Shown: positions 27,216 through 36,444 of the stretch, piece by piece
How positions within the stretch are numbered: the first letter of the stretch is position 1
Layout: the number at the start of each line of letters is the position of its first letter
NCBI GenBank assembly: GCA_900318865.1
Contig: ONMF01000004.1
Location: forward strand, 124,001 to 188,000
DNA from: an uncultured Prevotellaceae bacterium
Lineage (GTDB): Bacteria; Bacteroidota; Bacteroidia; Bacteroidales; Muribaculaceae
Reading direction: 5' to 3'
DNA length: 64,000 nt
The notes under the pieces: generated by a model
The model's input: the letters and a program-made list of their open reading frames with translations, nothing else
Databases searched by the model: none
What the model was told of the DNA's origin: nothing
Translations under genes and position numbers: made by a program

Positions 27216-27262
27216 GACGGGAGTGGGTTTTGATGCAAATTTCGTTATAAATTGTGGCTTTT
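27198..27262. repeat. island-flanking direct repeat, susC side
   Basis: Copy of 23742-23805. It ends 8 bp before the susC stop, where the original susC-susD junction would be expected. The segment between the two repeats is about 3.4 kb. Confidence 0.85.
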
Positions 27263-27270
27263 TCGCGCGG

Positions 27271-30009
27271 TCAGAAGGTGATGCTCACGGCCAGTGAATA
27301 GGTGCGCGACACGGGGTAGATGTTCTTGTCGTCCACTCCCAGCGTGCCGTTCACGCTGCTGCTGTTAATCATGGGGGTGAGCCCGCTGTAGCCCGTGATG
27401 GTGGCCACGTTATCGACGGTGGCCGAAAGTCGCAGACGGCTCACATAGCGGCTCAGGGTGCGCCCCAGCGGCACGTTCCACCCCACGGTGATGTAGTCCA
27501 CGTTCAGGTAGTCGCCCCGCTCCAGCCAGTAGTCGGTGGCCGTTTGGTCCTGAATGTTGCGTCGGGGTGCGTCGGCCAGCACGTTGTAGCCCGGCAGCGA
27601 GTTCATGTTCATGTAGGTGAGAGCCGTGCCGTTGAAAATCTTGTGCCCGAAGGCTCCGTTCATTTGCACCGAGATGTCCCACTGCTTATAGCGGAAGCTG
27701 ATGTTGGAGCCCAGCAGCACTTTGGGCACGGCCTGCCCGCAGATGCGGCGGTCGCCGCCGTTGGCCAGGCTCACCTCGCCGTCGTTGTCCAAGTCTTCGA
27801 TGTCGTAGACTAGTCCATCGTTGCCATCGCTCTTCAGCCCCTTGCAGTGCGGCAGGTAGAAGACGCCCAATGGCTGTCCCACAATCTGATATACGATGTG
27901 GTTGTTGCCGCCGTGGAAGCCCGCGCCATTCAGGTTGGCGATATCCACATAGGTGGGTGCCTCGATGTAGTAGCCGTGGTAATTGCCGCTGAGCGAGAGC
28001 AGTTTGTTCTGCTGGAAGGTGATGTTGGTGTTGATGTTCAGCTCCATGTCGCGGCTTTGCAGCGGTGTGCCCCCGAGGGCTATTTCCACGCCGCTGTTGC
28101 GCATGGACCCCAGGTTGGCCAGCAGTTTGTTGAACGGGAAGGGAGGCACGCTCACGTTGTACTGGTAAAGCATGTCGGCGGTGCGGCTCGTGTAGAAGTC
28201 GACCGATGCGATGATGCGGTTGCCCAGAAAGGCGGCGTCGGCCCCCACGTTGAAAGTGCGTTTTACCTCCCACTTGAGGTAGGGGTTGATGTTCTTGGGG
28301 TTTCCCAGCGACACGGCGGCCTCGCGCCCCACCGGAACGATGCCGCTGGGCATGAGCACGTCCATCGACATGTAGGAGTCGATGCCGCCTTGATTGCCGG
28401 CCAGGCCAATTCCGGCCCGCAACTTGAGATTGTCGAGCCACCGCACATCGCTCAGGAAATTTTCATTGGTCAAGCTCCATCCTGCCGACAGGGAGGGGAA
28501 GAAACCCCACTTGTTGTTGTCGCCGAACTTCGAAGAGCCGTCGGTTCGCGCGGTGACCGTGAGCGAGTAGCGGCTCGCGTAGTCGTAGGTCACGCGGCCC
28601 ATGAAGGCCACCATGGAGGGCTCCTCGCGGTAGCTGCCCGTTCCTTCCCACAGCGTGAGCGCTCCGGCCTGGATGGCGTCGTAGCCGAAGGCGTCGGTCG
28701 AAAAATTGGTGGTGGTGGTATAGAATCCGCTGAAGATGTCGCGTTGCACTTCGGCCAGTGCCAGCGCGTTGATGTGATGGCGCCCCAGGGTCTTGTCCCA
28801 TGTGACGATGGCATTGCCCAGCAGCGACTCGGTCTTGGCCGTCTTGCGGAAGGCCTGGCCGTGTGCCCAGATGCTGGTGGGCAAGTATTGTGAGGTTTCC
28901 ACTTCATTGTGGCTATAGGCGCCGAACAGGCTCAGCTTCCACCCGCGTCCCAGCGTGAAGCTGAGCTTGGCGTGGGTGCTGATGTGCGTGGTCTTGTTGG
29001 CCGTGCGGCTATCCATCAGTGCCATGGGGTTGTTGATTTGGTTGGCGTAGGTGAATCCGTCCCAAGAGCCATCGGCATTAGGCTTGGAGCTGAAGGTGGG
29101 GTTGAAGGTGTGAGCCGAGTAGAAGGTTTTTTGCACATCGTAGACGGCGGTTTTGTCCTTCTGGATGTTGCCGAACATGCCCACGTCGATTCGCAGTCGG
29201 TTGTTGAACATGCGCTGGTACATGCTCATGTTGCTGGTGAAATTGCGCAGGTTCTCGTGCAGAATCACACCATTACGGTCGATGAATCCCAGCGACACGC
29301 GATAGCCCGAGCGGTCGCCGCCTCCCATGAAGGCCACATGGTGGTCCTGGACAAAGCCGTGCTGCTCGATTTGCCGCTGCCAGTTGGTGTTGAAGCCCTT
29401 GTCGATGAGCATCATTCCCTGTGAGCGCAGCAGCGAGCGGTAGTCGTCGGCATCGAGCATCTTGAGGTTCTTATAGACACTGCTGATGCCGAAACTGCCG
29501 TTGTAGCTGAGCGTGGCGCGTCCCGATGCGCCTTTCTTGGTGGAGACTTCAATCACACCCGATGCTCCGCGTGAGCCGTATTGTGCCGTCTCGCTGGCGT
29601 CTTTCAGAATGGTGAAGCTCTCGATGTCGGCGGGATAGATGCTCGACAACGTGCTCAGGTCGCCAAACACGCCGTCAACGATAATCAGCGGGTCGTTGCC
29701 GCCGGTGAGCGATGTGGTGCCTCGCACGCGCACGGCGTTCATCGCAGCCACGCCATTGTTGCTTTTCTGCACCGTGAGGCCGGCCACACGGCCGCTGATG
29801 GCCTCCAGCGGGTTGGTCACTTGCTTGTGGTTCATCTGCTCCTCGGTGAGGCGCTCGGTCTGCGTCGAGATGGCCGGGCCGATGACGGAGGCATAGCCTG
29901 CCTGGGCCGTGCTGTCGGGCTGTGCCGATGGCTGACTCATCGCGGCGGGCGTGAAAAGTGTGGCGCAAGCCACCAATATCCACTGTGGCAATCGTTGCAA
30001 AGTAGTCAT
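27271..30009 (-). CDS. SusC/RagA-family TonB-linked outer-membrane transporter
   Basis: 912 residues from ATG 30009, the start of a signal peptide (LPQWILVACATLFTPAAMSQ). The plug domain is clear: NPLEAISGRVAGLTVQ, NAVRVRGTTSLTGGNDPLII, YGSRGASGVIEVSTKKG. The C-terminal beta-barrel ends in a typical aromatic SLAVSITF. The usual N-terminal carboxypeptidase-regulatory-like domain of SusC is missing; only about 40 residues precede the plug. It should import nutrients with the SusD protein at 22122-23759, from which it is now separated by the island. Confidence 0.94.
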   Translation of the reverse strand: MTTLQRLPQWILVACATLFTPAAMSQPSAQPDSTAQAGYASVIGPAISTQTERLTEEQMNHKQVTNPLEAISGRVAGLTVQKSNNGVAAMNAVRVRGTTSLTGGNDPLIIVDGVFGDLSTLSSIYPADIESFTILKDASETAQYGSRGASGVIEVSTKKGASGRATLSYNGSFGISSVYKNLKMLDADDYRSLLRSQGMMLIDKGFNTNWQRQIEQHGFVQDHHVAFMGGGDRSGYRVSLGFIDRNGVILHENLRNFTSNMSMYQRMFNNRLRIDVGMFGNIQKDKTAVYDVQKTFYSAHTFNPTFSSKPNADGSWDGFTYANQINNPMALMDSRTANKTTHISTHAKLSFTLGRGWKLSLFGAYSHNEVETSQYLPTSIWAHGQAFRKTAKTESLLGNAIVTWDKTLGRHHINALALAEVQRDIFSGFYTTTTNFSTDAFGYDAIQAGALTLWEGTGSYREEPSMVAFMGRVTYDYASRYSLTVTARTDGSSKFGDNNKWGFFPSLSAGWSLTNENFLSDVRWLDNLKLRAGIGLAGNQGGIDSYMSMDVLMPSGIVPVGREAAVSLGNPKNINPYLKWEVKRTFNVGADAAFLGNRIIASVDFYTSRTADMLYQYNVSVPPFPFNKLLANLGSMRNSGVEIALGGTPLQSRDMELNINTNITFQQNKLLSLSGNYHGYYIEAPTYVDIANLNGAGFHGGNNHIVYQIVGQPLGVFYLPHCKGLKSDGNDGLVYDIEDLDNDGEVSLANGGDRRICGQAVPKVLLGSNISFRYKQWDISVQMNGAFGHKIFNGTALTYMNMNSLPGYNVLADAPRRNIQDQTATDYWLERGDYLNVDYITVGWNVPLGRTLSRYVSRLRLSATVDNVATITGYSGLTPMINSSSVNGTLGVDDKNIYPVSRTYSLAVSITF

Positions 30010-30035
30010 GATTTGGTTTTTCAAGGGGTTTGATG

Positions 30036-30043
30036 CAAATATA
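30036..30043 (-). promoter_or_regulatory. promoter -7 element for susC
   Basis: TATATTTG on the minus strand fits TAnnTTTG, 26 bp upstream of the susC ATG and directly behind the terminator of the preceding gene. The -33 box is weak. Confidence 0.5.
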
Positions 30044-30045
30044 GT

Positions 30046-30107
30046 AAAAAAGGCGCAATTAACCGCACACGACCCCATGGTTTTTACGGGTTGCGGTTAG
30101 TTGCGCC
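30046..30107 (-). terminator. terminator after the DUF2027-Smr gene
   Basis: On the minus strand a 16-bp stem (GGCGCAACTAACCGCA with TGCGGTTAATTGCGCC, one wobble) encloses a 24-base loop and is followed by TTTTTT. Confidence 0.8.
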
Positions 30108-30137
30108 GGTGGTGATGGCTGCTCGGGCATTTTTTCT

Positions 30138-31214
30138 CTACCTGTGGATGGTGACTTGGGTGGCTCCGAAGCCGTATTCCTTGAAACTGGCGTCCTGCAC
30201 CTGGCAGTGGGGGTAATGACGCTTGAGCTCTTCGAGGATGGCTCGCCGCAGCACGCCCTCGCCCTTGCCGTGGATGAAGACGATGCGCTGGCCCAGATGG
30301 TTGCTGTGGGCGCGCATCACCTCGTTGAATTTGTCGAGCTGATAGTTGAGCATGTCGGCGTTCGACAGACCTCGCAGGTCGTCGAGCAGTTCGGCGATGT
30401 GCAGGTCTTGCACGATGATTTCATCGCGGCGTTGCTGCTGTGGCTTGCCGTGCTGCTGTGGCTTGGGCTTCCTTTCTTGCCGCTTGGCGCGCATGGCGTG
30501 TTCCATCTCGCTGCTGTCAATCACCCATTGCCTTGCCGGCCGGTCGTTGGTGACCACTTCCACGGGCATGACCGGCACATCGAAGTAGGGGTTGCTGTGG
30601 AAGCAATGCAGTTTGTAGAATTTGGTCACGTCGAGCCGTTGTTCCACCATCACCGGATTTTTCAGTTTGAATCCTTTGCCCTGCTTGAAGGCCACAAACT
30701 GCACGGCGATGTGCGTCATGCCATTGAGGTCGTTATGGCCGAATTCCTCCAGCTCCACCTGGATGTTGGGCTCCACCAGGCCATGGAACCGGGTGGTCCA
30801 CTGGTCGGTGTCGTCGCCTCGTGTCATGTAGGTGAAATAGAGAAAGTAATTGCTGTCGTTGACCAGTGTGGCAAAAAACGTGGTGGTGTTCAGATGCTTG
30901 ATTTCCTTGGCTTCATAGGCCAGCAGCACGTTCAGTTGCTCCCCCTCGGGTGTTTCCACCACAGGCAGCGCAGGTGCGGCCTTGGGCTTGGGAGCCGGTT
31001 CGTCGGGCTCCACGAGCTTACTCTTTACTTGCAACGGGCGCTCGTAGGCGCTGGCTGTGGCGCCAGCCTGGCCCACGACCACTACGTCGCGTGCCAGTGC
31101 CGGCCGCTCGAAGCCGTCTTCGTCCTCGACGTAGACGGTGTTGCCCGTCACTCGAGAAACACGTCCGCCTCCCACGTCGTTGAGGAAGCGGACGATGTCG
31201 TTAACTTTTACCAT
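30138..31214 (-). CDS. DUF2027 and Smr-domain protein
   Basis: 358 residues. The N-terminal segment KVNDIVRFLNDVGGGRVSRV is the DUF2027 opening, a Bacteroidota family. A Gln/Lys-rich linker near residues 245-265 leads to a C-terminal Smr domain with RIVFIHGKGEGVLRRAILEE, the MutS2-type nuclease/nucleic-acid-binding module. The role is not established. It lies 24 bp downstream of the GHL10 gene stop and is followed by a terminator. Confidence 0.87.
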   Translation of the reverse strand: MVKVNDIVRFLNDVGGGRVSRVTGNTVYVEDEDGFERPALARDVVVVGQAGATASAYERPLQVKSKLVEPDEPAPKPKAAPALPVVETPEGEQLNVLLAYEAKEIKHLNTTTFFATLVNDSNYFLYFTYMTRGDDTDQWTTRFHGLVEPNIQVELEEFGHNDLNGMTHIAVQFVAFKQGKGFKLKNPVMVEQRLDVTKFYKLHCFHSNPYFDVPVMPVEVVTNDRPARQWVIDSSEMEHAMRAKRQERKPKPQQHGKPQQQRRDEIIVQDLHIAELLDDLRGLSNADMLNYQLDKFNEVMRAHSNHLGQRIVFIHGKGEGVLRRAILEELKRHYPHCQVQDASFKEYGFGATQVTIHR

Positions 31215-31238
31215 ATTGAAAGGTGAAAAAAGGAATTC

Positions 31239-33806
31239 TTAGATGTTTGCCATGAGCAGGCCCACCAGCGTGGTGACATCGGCAATGCTGGTCTCGCCGT
31301 CGCCGTTCACGTCACTGCGCTCGTTGGCTTGCTGGTTGATAATGAGGTCGACCAGTGCCGTGACGTCGGCCACACTCACCTCACCGTCGCCGTTCACATC
31401 GCCTGTGATGGCGGGCTTGTAGCCGTAGTAGAAGGCAAAGGGTGTGTTGTAGTCGGTCATGTGGTTGCCGGTTTCATCGGCCCAGGTGGTGCGTGTGCGC
31501 AGATAGTAGACCTGACCTTCCACCAGCCGCTTGCTTCCCAGCTTGATTTCGCTGGCGGGATAGTCGGTGGCTGGCTGCTCGTTGGTCAATTTCTCGCTGA
31601 ATCGGGTGCGTCCCCAAGTGGTTTCGGAAGCCGAGATTTCAATGGTGTAGGACAGTGCCCATGACTGCGGCTTCACCTCCAGGAAGTCGGTGGGCAGCAG
31701 CACGCCGCCGGCTTGCGGCACCAGCATCTTCACGGGCTGCTGGGTGGTGGTGAACCGTGCCGGCAGTGAAATCAGTTCCACGCCCTGGGTAGTGAGCCGC
31801 ACGCGTGCATAGAATGTTCCTCCTGCCTCCAGGATGTCGTCGGGCACGAGCAGCTCGCCGGTGGTCGACGTTCCCGAGAACAGAATATGTGCAAAGGTGT
31901 CGTCGGTGGCGATTTCCAGGGTGGCTTCTTCATCGGTGCCCACGGTGTACCACTGTGCGGTGAACGTGGTGTTCATGCCCGTGGCACCATCTTCGGGATA
32001 GGTGATGGTGAGCAGCTTGGGCGTGATGGGGCGCACCTCGCTCAGGCCGCTGAAGTGCCGTGGCGCGTTGGCTTGCACACGCCAGTATTGCTGTGCCTGA
32101 TGGCGCAGCTTGGTGAATTGCACCGAGCTCACCGTGGTTGCGGTGGTTGTGACGCGCTCCAGTGCCGGCGTGAAGTTCTCGTTGTCGCAAATCTCGACGG
32201 TGTAGTCGGCAGCTCCCTCCACGGCTTGCCATTCAAAGTTGAATGGCGTGTCGATTTCGGCTCCGGCCTCGGGTGCCGTGAGCACGGGTGCGTCGAGCTG
32301 GTCGTAGTCGAGGGTGAGCAGCACCGGGTCGTATTCGTTGCCCACGCGGTCGAGCACACACACGGCATACTGATAGTCGTCGCGATACTCTTCGGGGATG
32401 GTGAAGGTGGTTTCATAACTCATGCCCAGCAGGTATTCCACTTGGCGCGTGAATGTGGCCTGGTTCATGGTGGCGGGGAAGGCATAGACGGTGTAGCGCA
32501 CGCCTTCATGCCCGGTCCAGGTGAGGTTGTCGCCGCTGCGCTCCAAGTTTTGCACCGGGCCCGGGTTGAAGCCCTCTTTCCAGGGCATCATGGGCGGCAG
32601 TGCGGGGCGGGCGTAGGACGTGGAGAGTAGTTTGCGTGCCAGCGAGGGCTTGCTACCCATGCGGTACAGATATTTGCACGAATAAAAGATGGAGCCCGGC
32701 GCGTTTTGCTTGTTGGTGTCGCGGGTGAGTTCCACCTCGTCGACGTACTCGTTCAGCAGGCCGGCGGTGGCATTCGAGGTGATGTCGCTGATGGAGTGTG
32801 AGATGAAGACGTGGCGTCCGAATTTCTCGGCCACACGGCCCCACCAGGGCGTGATTTTGCCAAAGTCGGCCGTGGCACCGATGTGCCAGTAGACTTGCGG
32901 CGACATGTAGTCGATACTCTTGTCGGCATACCAGGCCAGCGGGTCGCTGAAGATGCTGTTATACTGCCAGTCGCTGCCGGCGGGGCAGGGGTCCACGCCG
33001 TATTTCGACGCCACCGAGCTGCTCGACGCCGCCACACCTGCCGGTGAGATGCCGAATCGCACCTCGGGGCGTTCTTGCTGAATCATGTCGTAGACGGCGC
33101 GCACCATGCGGTTGATGTTGTCGCGGCGCCAGTCGCCAAAGCTCAGCGTGGTGCCGCTCTGCTGCCACTCGTCGTAGTCGTCGGCCGTGCTGTTGGTGGG
33201 AATGCCGCTGGGATAGAAATAGTCGTCGTAGAGAATGCCGTCCACATCGTAGTTGGTGATAATCTCCTTGCACACGTTCACAATGCGGTCGATGGTGCGC
33301 TGCTGCGCGGGGTCAAGGATGATGTAGGTGCCGTAGGAGATGAGCCATCCGTTGTTCTTCAAGTCTTGGTCCTTGGCGGTGTTCCAGTCGGTGCCGGTGC
33401 TGAAGCGGTAGGGATTCACCCATGCGTGACATTCCATGCCGCGCTTGTGGCAGCCCTCCACCACATATTGCAGGGGGTCGTAGCCGGGGTCTTGGCCGCG
33501 GGTGCCGGTCAGGTAGCTCGACCACGGCTCATAGCTGGAGCGGTACATGGCGTCGCACATGGAGCGCACCTGGAAATTCACGGCGTTGAAGTTGGCGGTC
33601 TTGAGCGAGTCGAGCATGCGGTCGATTTCGGCCTGCTGCACGCTGGGTTCCGCGCCGATGGTGGGCCAGTCGAGCGCCCACACGGTTGCCACCCATGCCG
33701 AGCGGAATTCTTGTTTAGGCATACCATAGGCAAAAGCCTGCATCCACAACGATGCCACTGTGGCGGCAATCATCATGGCGCAGCTGCGAAATAAAGTCTT
33801 TTTCAT
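31239..33806 (-). CDS. secreted GHL10-family glycoside hydrolase with dockerin-like tail
   Basis: 855 residues. A signal peptide (MIAATVASLWMQAFA) is followed by FRSAWVATVWALDWP and NFNAVNFQVRSMCDAMY, then ECHAWVNPYRF, VDGILYDDYFYP and VRFGISPAGV. This is the DUF187/GHL10 TIM barrel, a group that acts on glycans, in some cases peptidoglycan-related. Fibronectin-type and Ig-like regions follow from about residue 420. The end is the double repeat GDVNGDGEVSIADVTALVDL and SDVNGDGETSIADVTTLVGL. The precise substrate is unknown. Confidence 0.9.
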   Translation of the reverse strand: MKKTLFRSCAMMIAATVASLWMQAFAYGMPKQEFRSAWVATVWALDWPTIGAEPSVQQAEIDRMLDSLKTANFNAVNFQVRSMCDAMYRSSYEPWSSYLTGTRGQDPGYDPLQYVVEGCHKRGMECHAWVNPYRFSTGTDWNTAKDQDLKNNGWLISYGTYIILDPAQQRTIDRIVNVCKEIITNYDVDGILYDDYFYPSGIPTNSTADDYDEWQQSGTTLSFGDWRRDNINRMVRAVYDMIQQERPEVRFGISPAGVAASSSSVASKYGVDPCPAGSDWQYNSIFSDPLAWYADKSIDYMSPQVYWHIGATADFGKITPWWGRVAEKFGRHVFISHSISDITSNATAGLLNEYVDEVELTRDTNKQNAPGSIFYSCKYLYRMGSKPSLARKLLSTSYARPALPPMMPWKEGFNPGPVQNLERSGDNLTWTGHEGVRYTVYAFPATMNQATFTRQVEYLLGMSYETTFTIPEEYRDDYQYAVCVLDRVGNEYDPVLLTLDYDQLDAPVLTAPEAGAEIDTPFNFEWQAVEGAADYTVEICDNENFTPALERVTTTATTVSSVQFTKLRHQAQQYWRVQANAPRHFSGLSEVRPITPKLLTITYPEDGATGMNTTFTAQWYTVGTDEEATLEIATDDTFAHILFSGTSTTGELLVPDDILEAGGTFYARVRLTTQGVELISLPARFTTTQQPVKMLVPQAGGVLLPTDFLEVKPQSWALSYTIEISASETTWGRTRFSEKLTNEQPATDYPASEIKLGSKRLVEGQVYYLRTRTTWADETGNHMTDYNTPFAFYYGYKPAITGDVNGDGEVSVADVTALVDLIINQQANERSDVNGDGETSIADVTTLVGLLMANI

Positions 33807-33850
33807 TATGTTTAAAGTTTTGTTGTTGATTCTTAAAAAGGTTTATAGTG

Positions 33851-33858
33851 CAAATTTA
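33851..33858 (-). promoter_or_regulatory. promoter -7 element for the GHL10 gene
   Basis: TAAATTTG on the minus strand, 44 bp upstream of the ATG at 33806. No clear -33 box. Confidence 0.45.
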
Positions 33859-33892
33859 TGACAAATAATGCAATTTCGTGCCGCACTGTGAT

Positions 33893-34657
33893 TTAAAAAA
33901 GTCTAAAAAGACGATTTGCGTTCTCGTCGGTTGTGGCTGCCACCTCGTCGACGCTCACCGCCAGGCACTGCGCCACGAAGGCGGCCACGTGCGTCACCCA
34001 TGCGCTCTCGTTGCGTTTTCCGCGGTGCGGCACGGGGGCCAGATAGGGCGAGTCGGTCTCCAGCAGCAGGCGGTCGAGGCCCACCACCGGCAAGATGTCT
34101 TTCACAGTTGATTTCTTGAACGTGACGATGCCGTTCACGCCGAAGTAGAAGTCGCCGCGCCGCCTCACTTGCTCCACCTGTTCTACTGTGCCTGTGAAGC
34201 TGTGAAAAACGCCGCGCAGCGGGGCCGGGATGCCGTCGAGCACCTCGAGCGTCTCGTCGAGGCTGTCGCGCACGTGCATGATGAAGGGCAGGTCGAGCTC
34301 GGCACACCACTGCAGTTGCCGCTCCAGCGCCAGCATCTGCTGCTCGCGGTAGGTGCGGTCCCAGTAGAGGTCGGTTCCGATTTCGCCCACGGCCACATAG
34401 TGATGCCGCTCGAACAGCGGGCGCAAGGTGGCCAGCGCGTCGCGCCAGTCGTCGCGCACCTCTTCGGGATGCAGCCCCATGGCCACCGACACAAAACCGG
34501 GCCACCGCTGCTGCATGGCGTGCAGGCGCTCCACGCTGGCGGGCCCTTCGGCAGGGAGCACGATGTGGCGCAGGCCTGCGGCCCGTGCGCGTGCCATCAC
34601 GTCGTCGCGGTCATCGTCGAAGGCCTCGCAGTAGAGGTGGCTGTGGCTGTCGATCAT
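33893..34657 (-). CDS. tatD: TatD-family metal-dependent hydrolase
   Basis: 254 residues with the metal site motif DSHSHLYCEAF (His5, His7), VAVGEIGTDLYWDRT with the bridging Glu, HVRDSLDETLEVL, GVFHSFTG and LLLETDSPYLAPVPHRGKRN at the C-terminus. Family members are 3'-5' DNases or proofreading-type hydrolases. It is third in the minus-strand operon cmk-prenyl synthase-tatD (18-bp gap). Confidence 0.93.
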   Translation of the reverse strand: MIDSHSHLYCEAFDDDRDDVMARARAAGLRHIVLPAEGPASVERLHAMQQRWPGFVSVAMGLHPEEVRDDWRDALATLRPLFERHHYVAVGEIGTDLYWDRTYREQQMLALERQLQWCAELDLPFIMHVRDSLDETLEVLDGIPAPLRGVFHSFTGTVEQVEQVRRRGDFYFGVNGIVTFKKSTVKDILPVVGLDRLLLETDSPYLAPVPHRGKRNESAWVTHVAAFVAQCLAVSVDEVAATTDENANRLFRLF

Positions 34658-34675
34658 GCTGTGGCTTGCAGGTGG

Positions 34676-35650
34676 TTAGTGGTCGCGGCTCACAAGGCGG
34701 TTGATGAGGGCGGCAAACGCCTCACGGCCCTCGTCGCTCATGGGTACGGCTGCGAGCCCGTCGAGCGCGCGCTGCGTGTACGTGTCGATGGCTTGCTCGG
34801 CGCGCTGCCGCACGCCCAGCCGCTCGTAGAGCTCGGTGACGGCTTGCACCTTGAAGTCGGGCATCACCTTTTTCTCGGTGAGCCAGTAGCGCAACTCGCT
34901 GGCGTCTTCGTCTTGCGCGAGCTGTTGTGCCGAGATGAGCAGGAAGGTTTTCTTGTTGTTCAGAATGTCGCCGCCAGTGGCCTTCCCGAAGGTTTTCGGG
35001 TCGCCCCACACGTCGAGCACGTCGTCGCGCAGCTGGAAGGCCAGCCCGGTGTTCACCGCCACGTCGTAGAGTGCCTGGCAAGCGTCGTCGGGTGCGCCGG
35101 CGATGAGCGCGCCTATGCGGCAAGCGCATCCCAGCAGCACCGATGTCTTGAGCCTGATCATGTGCATGTACTGCTCCACGGTCACGTCGTTGCGGCTCTC
35201 GAAGTCCATGTCGTGTTGCTGTCCCTCGTAGATTTCCATGGCCGTGCGGTTGAAGGTGTGCAGCACCTCGGCCAGGCAGGCGCCGGGCACTTGAGCCACC
35301 AGCCCGGTGGCCAGCGTGAGCATTGCGTCGCCGCTCAGGATGGCCACGTTGTCGTTCCACTTGCGGTGCACTGTGGGTTGGCCTCGCCTCACGGCCGCCC
35401 GATCCATCACGTCGTCGTGGAGCAGGGTGAAGTTGTGAAACATCTCCACACCGGCGGCCGCCTGCAGTGCCAGGGCTGAGTCGCCTCCCATGGCATCGGT
35501 TGCCATGAGGGTGAGCACCGGCCGCAGCCGTTTGCCACCCTGGGTCATGGTGTAGGTGATGGGTTGGTACAAGCGGGCCGGGGTTTCCGGCAGCGCCAGG
35601 CGGGCGATGGTGTCGTTCACCATGTCCAGATATTGTTCATAGGTGCGCAT
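34676..35650 (-). CDS. polyprenyl diphosphate synthase (trans-isoprenyl type)
   Basis: 324 residues. The first Asp-rich motif is FTLLHDDVMDRAAVRRGQ and the second FQLRDDVLDVWGDP, with GGKRLRPVLTLM before them and GGDILNNKKTFLLI after. It condenses isopentenyl diphosphate onto allylic diphosphates to make the prenyl chain of menaquinone or related lipids. Chain length cannot be fixed here. It lies 8 bp after cmk. Confidence 0.9.
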   Translation of the reverse strand: MRTYEQYLDMVNDTIARLALPETPARLYQPITYTMTQGGKRLRPVLTLMATDAMGGDSALALQAAAGVEMFHNFTLLHDDVMDRAAVRRGQPTVHRKWNDNVAILSGDAMLTLATGLVAQVPGACLAEVLHTFNRTAMEIYEGQQHDMDFESRNDVTVEQYMHMIRLKTSVLLGCACRIGALIAGAPDDACQALYDVAVNTGLAFQLRDDVLDVWGDPKTFGKATGGDILNNKKTFLLISAQQLAQDEDASELRYWLTEKKVMPDFKVQAVTELYERLGVRQRAEQAIDTYTQRALDGLAAVPMSDEGREAFAALINRLVSRDH

Positions 35651-35658
35651 GATGCTGA

Positions 35659-36369
35659 TTATTTCTTTTTGTGTTGCGTGGTGGTTCTTTCTTCAAATAG
35701 CCTGAGCAGCCACTCGTTTTGCTCGTCAATGGTCATGTGCGAGTTGTCGAGCACCACGGCATCGGGAGCCTGGCGCAGCGGGCTTTCCTGGCGCGTGGTG
35801 TCGAGGCGGTCGCGCTCGGTGACGTTTTCCAGCACCTGCTCCAGGGTGGTGCTGGTGTCGCCCTTGGCGCGCAGCTCGTCGTAACGGCGCTGGGCGCGCA
35901 CTTGGGCCGACGCGGTGACAAACACCTTCATCTCGGCCTTGGGGAATACCACCGTGCCGATGTCGCGTCCGTCCATCACGATGCCCTTGTCGCGTCCCAT
36001 GGCTTGCTGCTGCCTCACCATGTCGGCCCTGACAAAGCCGATGGCTGCGATGATGCTCACCTTGCCGCTCACCTCCATGCCGCGGATTTCGGTTTCCACA
36101 TTGCGTCCGTTGAGGTAGGTCTCGCTGCGTCCCTCGTCGTTGGGGCAGAAAGTGATGCGGATGTCGCCGAGCCTGCCGCGCAACGCCTCTTCATCCACTT
36201 TGTCGCCGTCGATCAGGCCGTTTTCCATGCAGAAGAGCGTCACGGCGCGATACATGGCGCCGGTGTCCACATAGGCATATCCCACCCGTCGTGCCAGCCA
36301 CTTGGCCATCGTGCTTTTTCCTGTCGATGAGTAGCCGTCGAGGGCAATGGTGATTTTTTTCTTTTTCAT
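35659..36369 (-). CDS. cmk: (d)CMP kinase
   Basis: 236 residues from ATG 36369 ([20 protein letters not shown] with the P-loop). The rest is canonical: [29 protein letters not shown] and [19 protein letters not shown]. It phosphorylates CMP and dCMP. It is first of the minus-strand operon and divergent from the lipoprotein at 36445. Confidence 0.95.
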   Translation of the reverse strand: MKKKKITIALDGYSSTGKSTMAKWLARRVGYAYVDTGAMYRAVTLFCMENGLIDGDKVDEEALRGRLGDIRITFCPNDEGRSETYLNGRNVETEIRGMEVSGKVSIIAAIGFVRADMVRQQQAMGRDKGIVMDGRDIGTVVFPKAEMKVFVTASAQVRAQRRYDELRAKGDTSTTLEQVLENVTERDRLDTTRQESPLRQAPDAVVLDNSHMTIDEQNEWLLRLFEERTTTQHKKK

Positions 36370-36420
36370 CGGTGTTGACTCAGTTAATGGTTTAGATGTG
36401 CAAATATACGATATTTTTTT

Positions 36421-36428
36421 TACCTTTG
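36421..36428 (+). promoter_or_regulatory. promoter -7 element for the lipoprotein/ispH operon
   Basis: TACCTTTG fits TAnnTTTG, 16 bp before ATG 36445. A weak TGTG lies 20 bp upstream. Confidence 0.55.
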
Positions 36429-36444
36429 CACACAAAGAAAGTAG

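Noticed and set aside
30053..30107. Riboswitch in front of susC
   Set aside because: The hairpin is followed by a T run and lies ahead of the susC promoter box, so it is better explained as the terminator of the previous gene.
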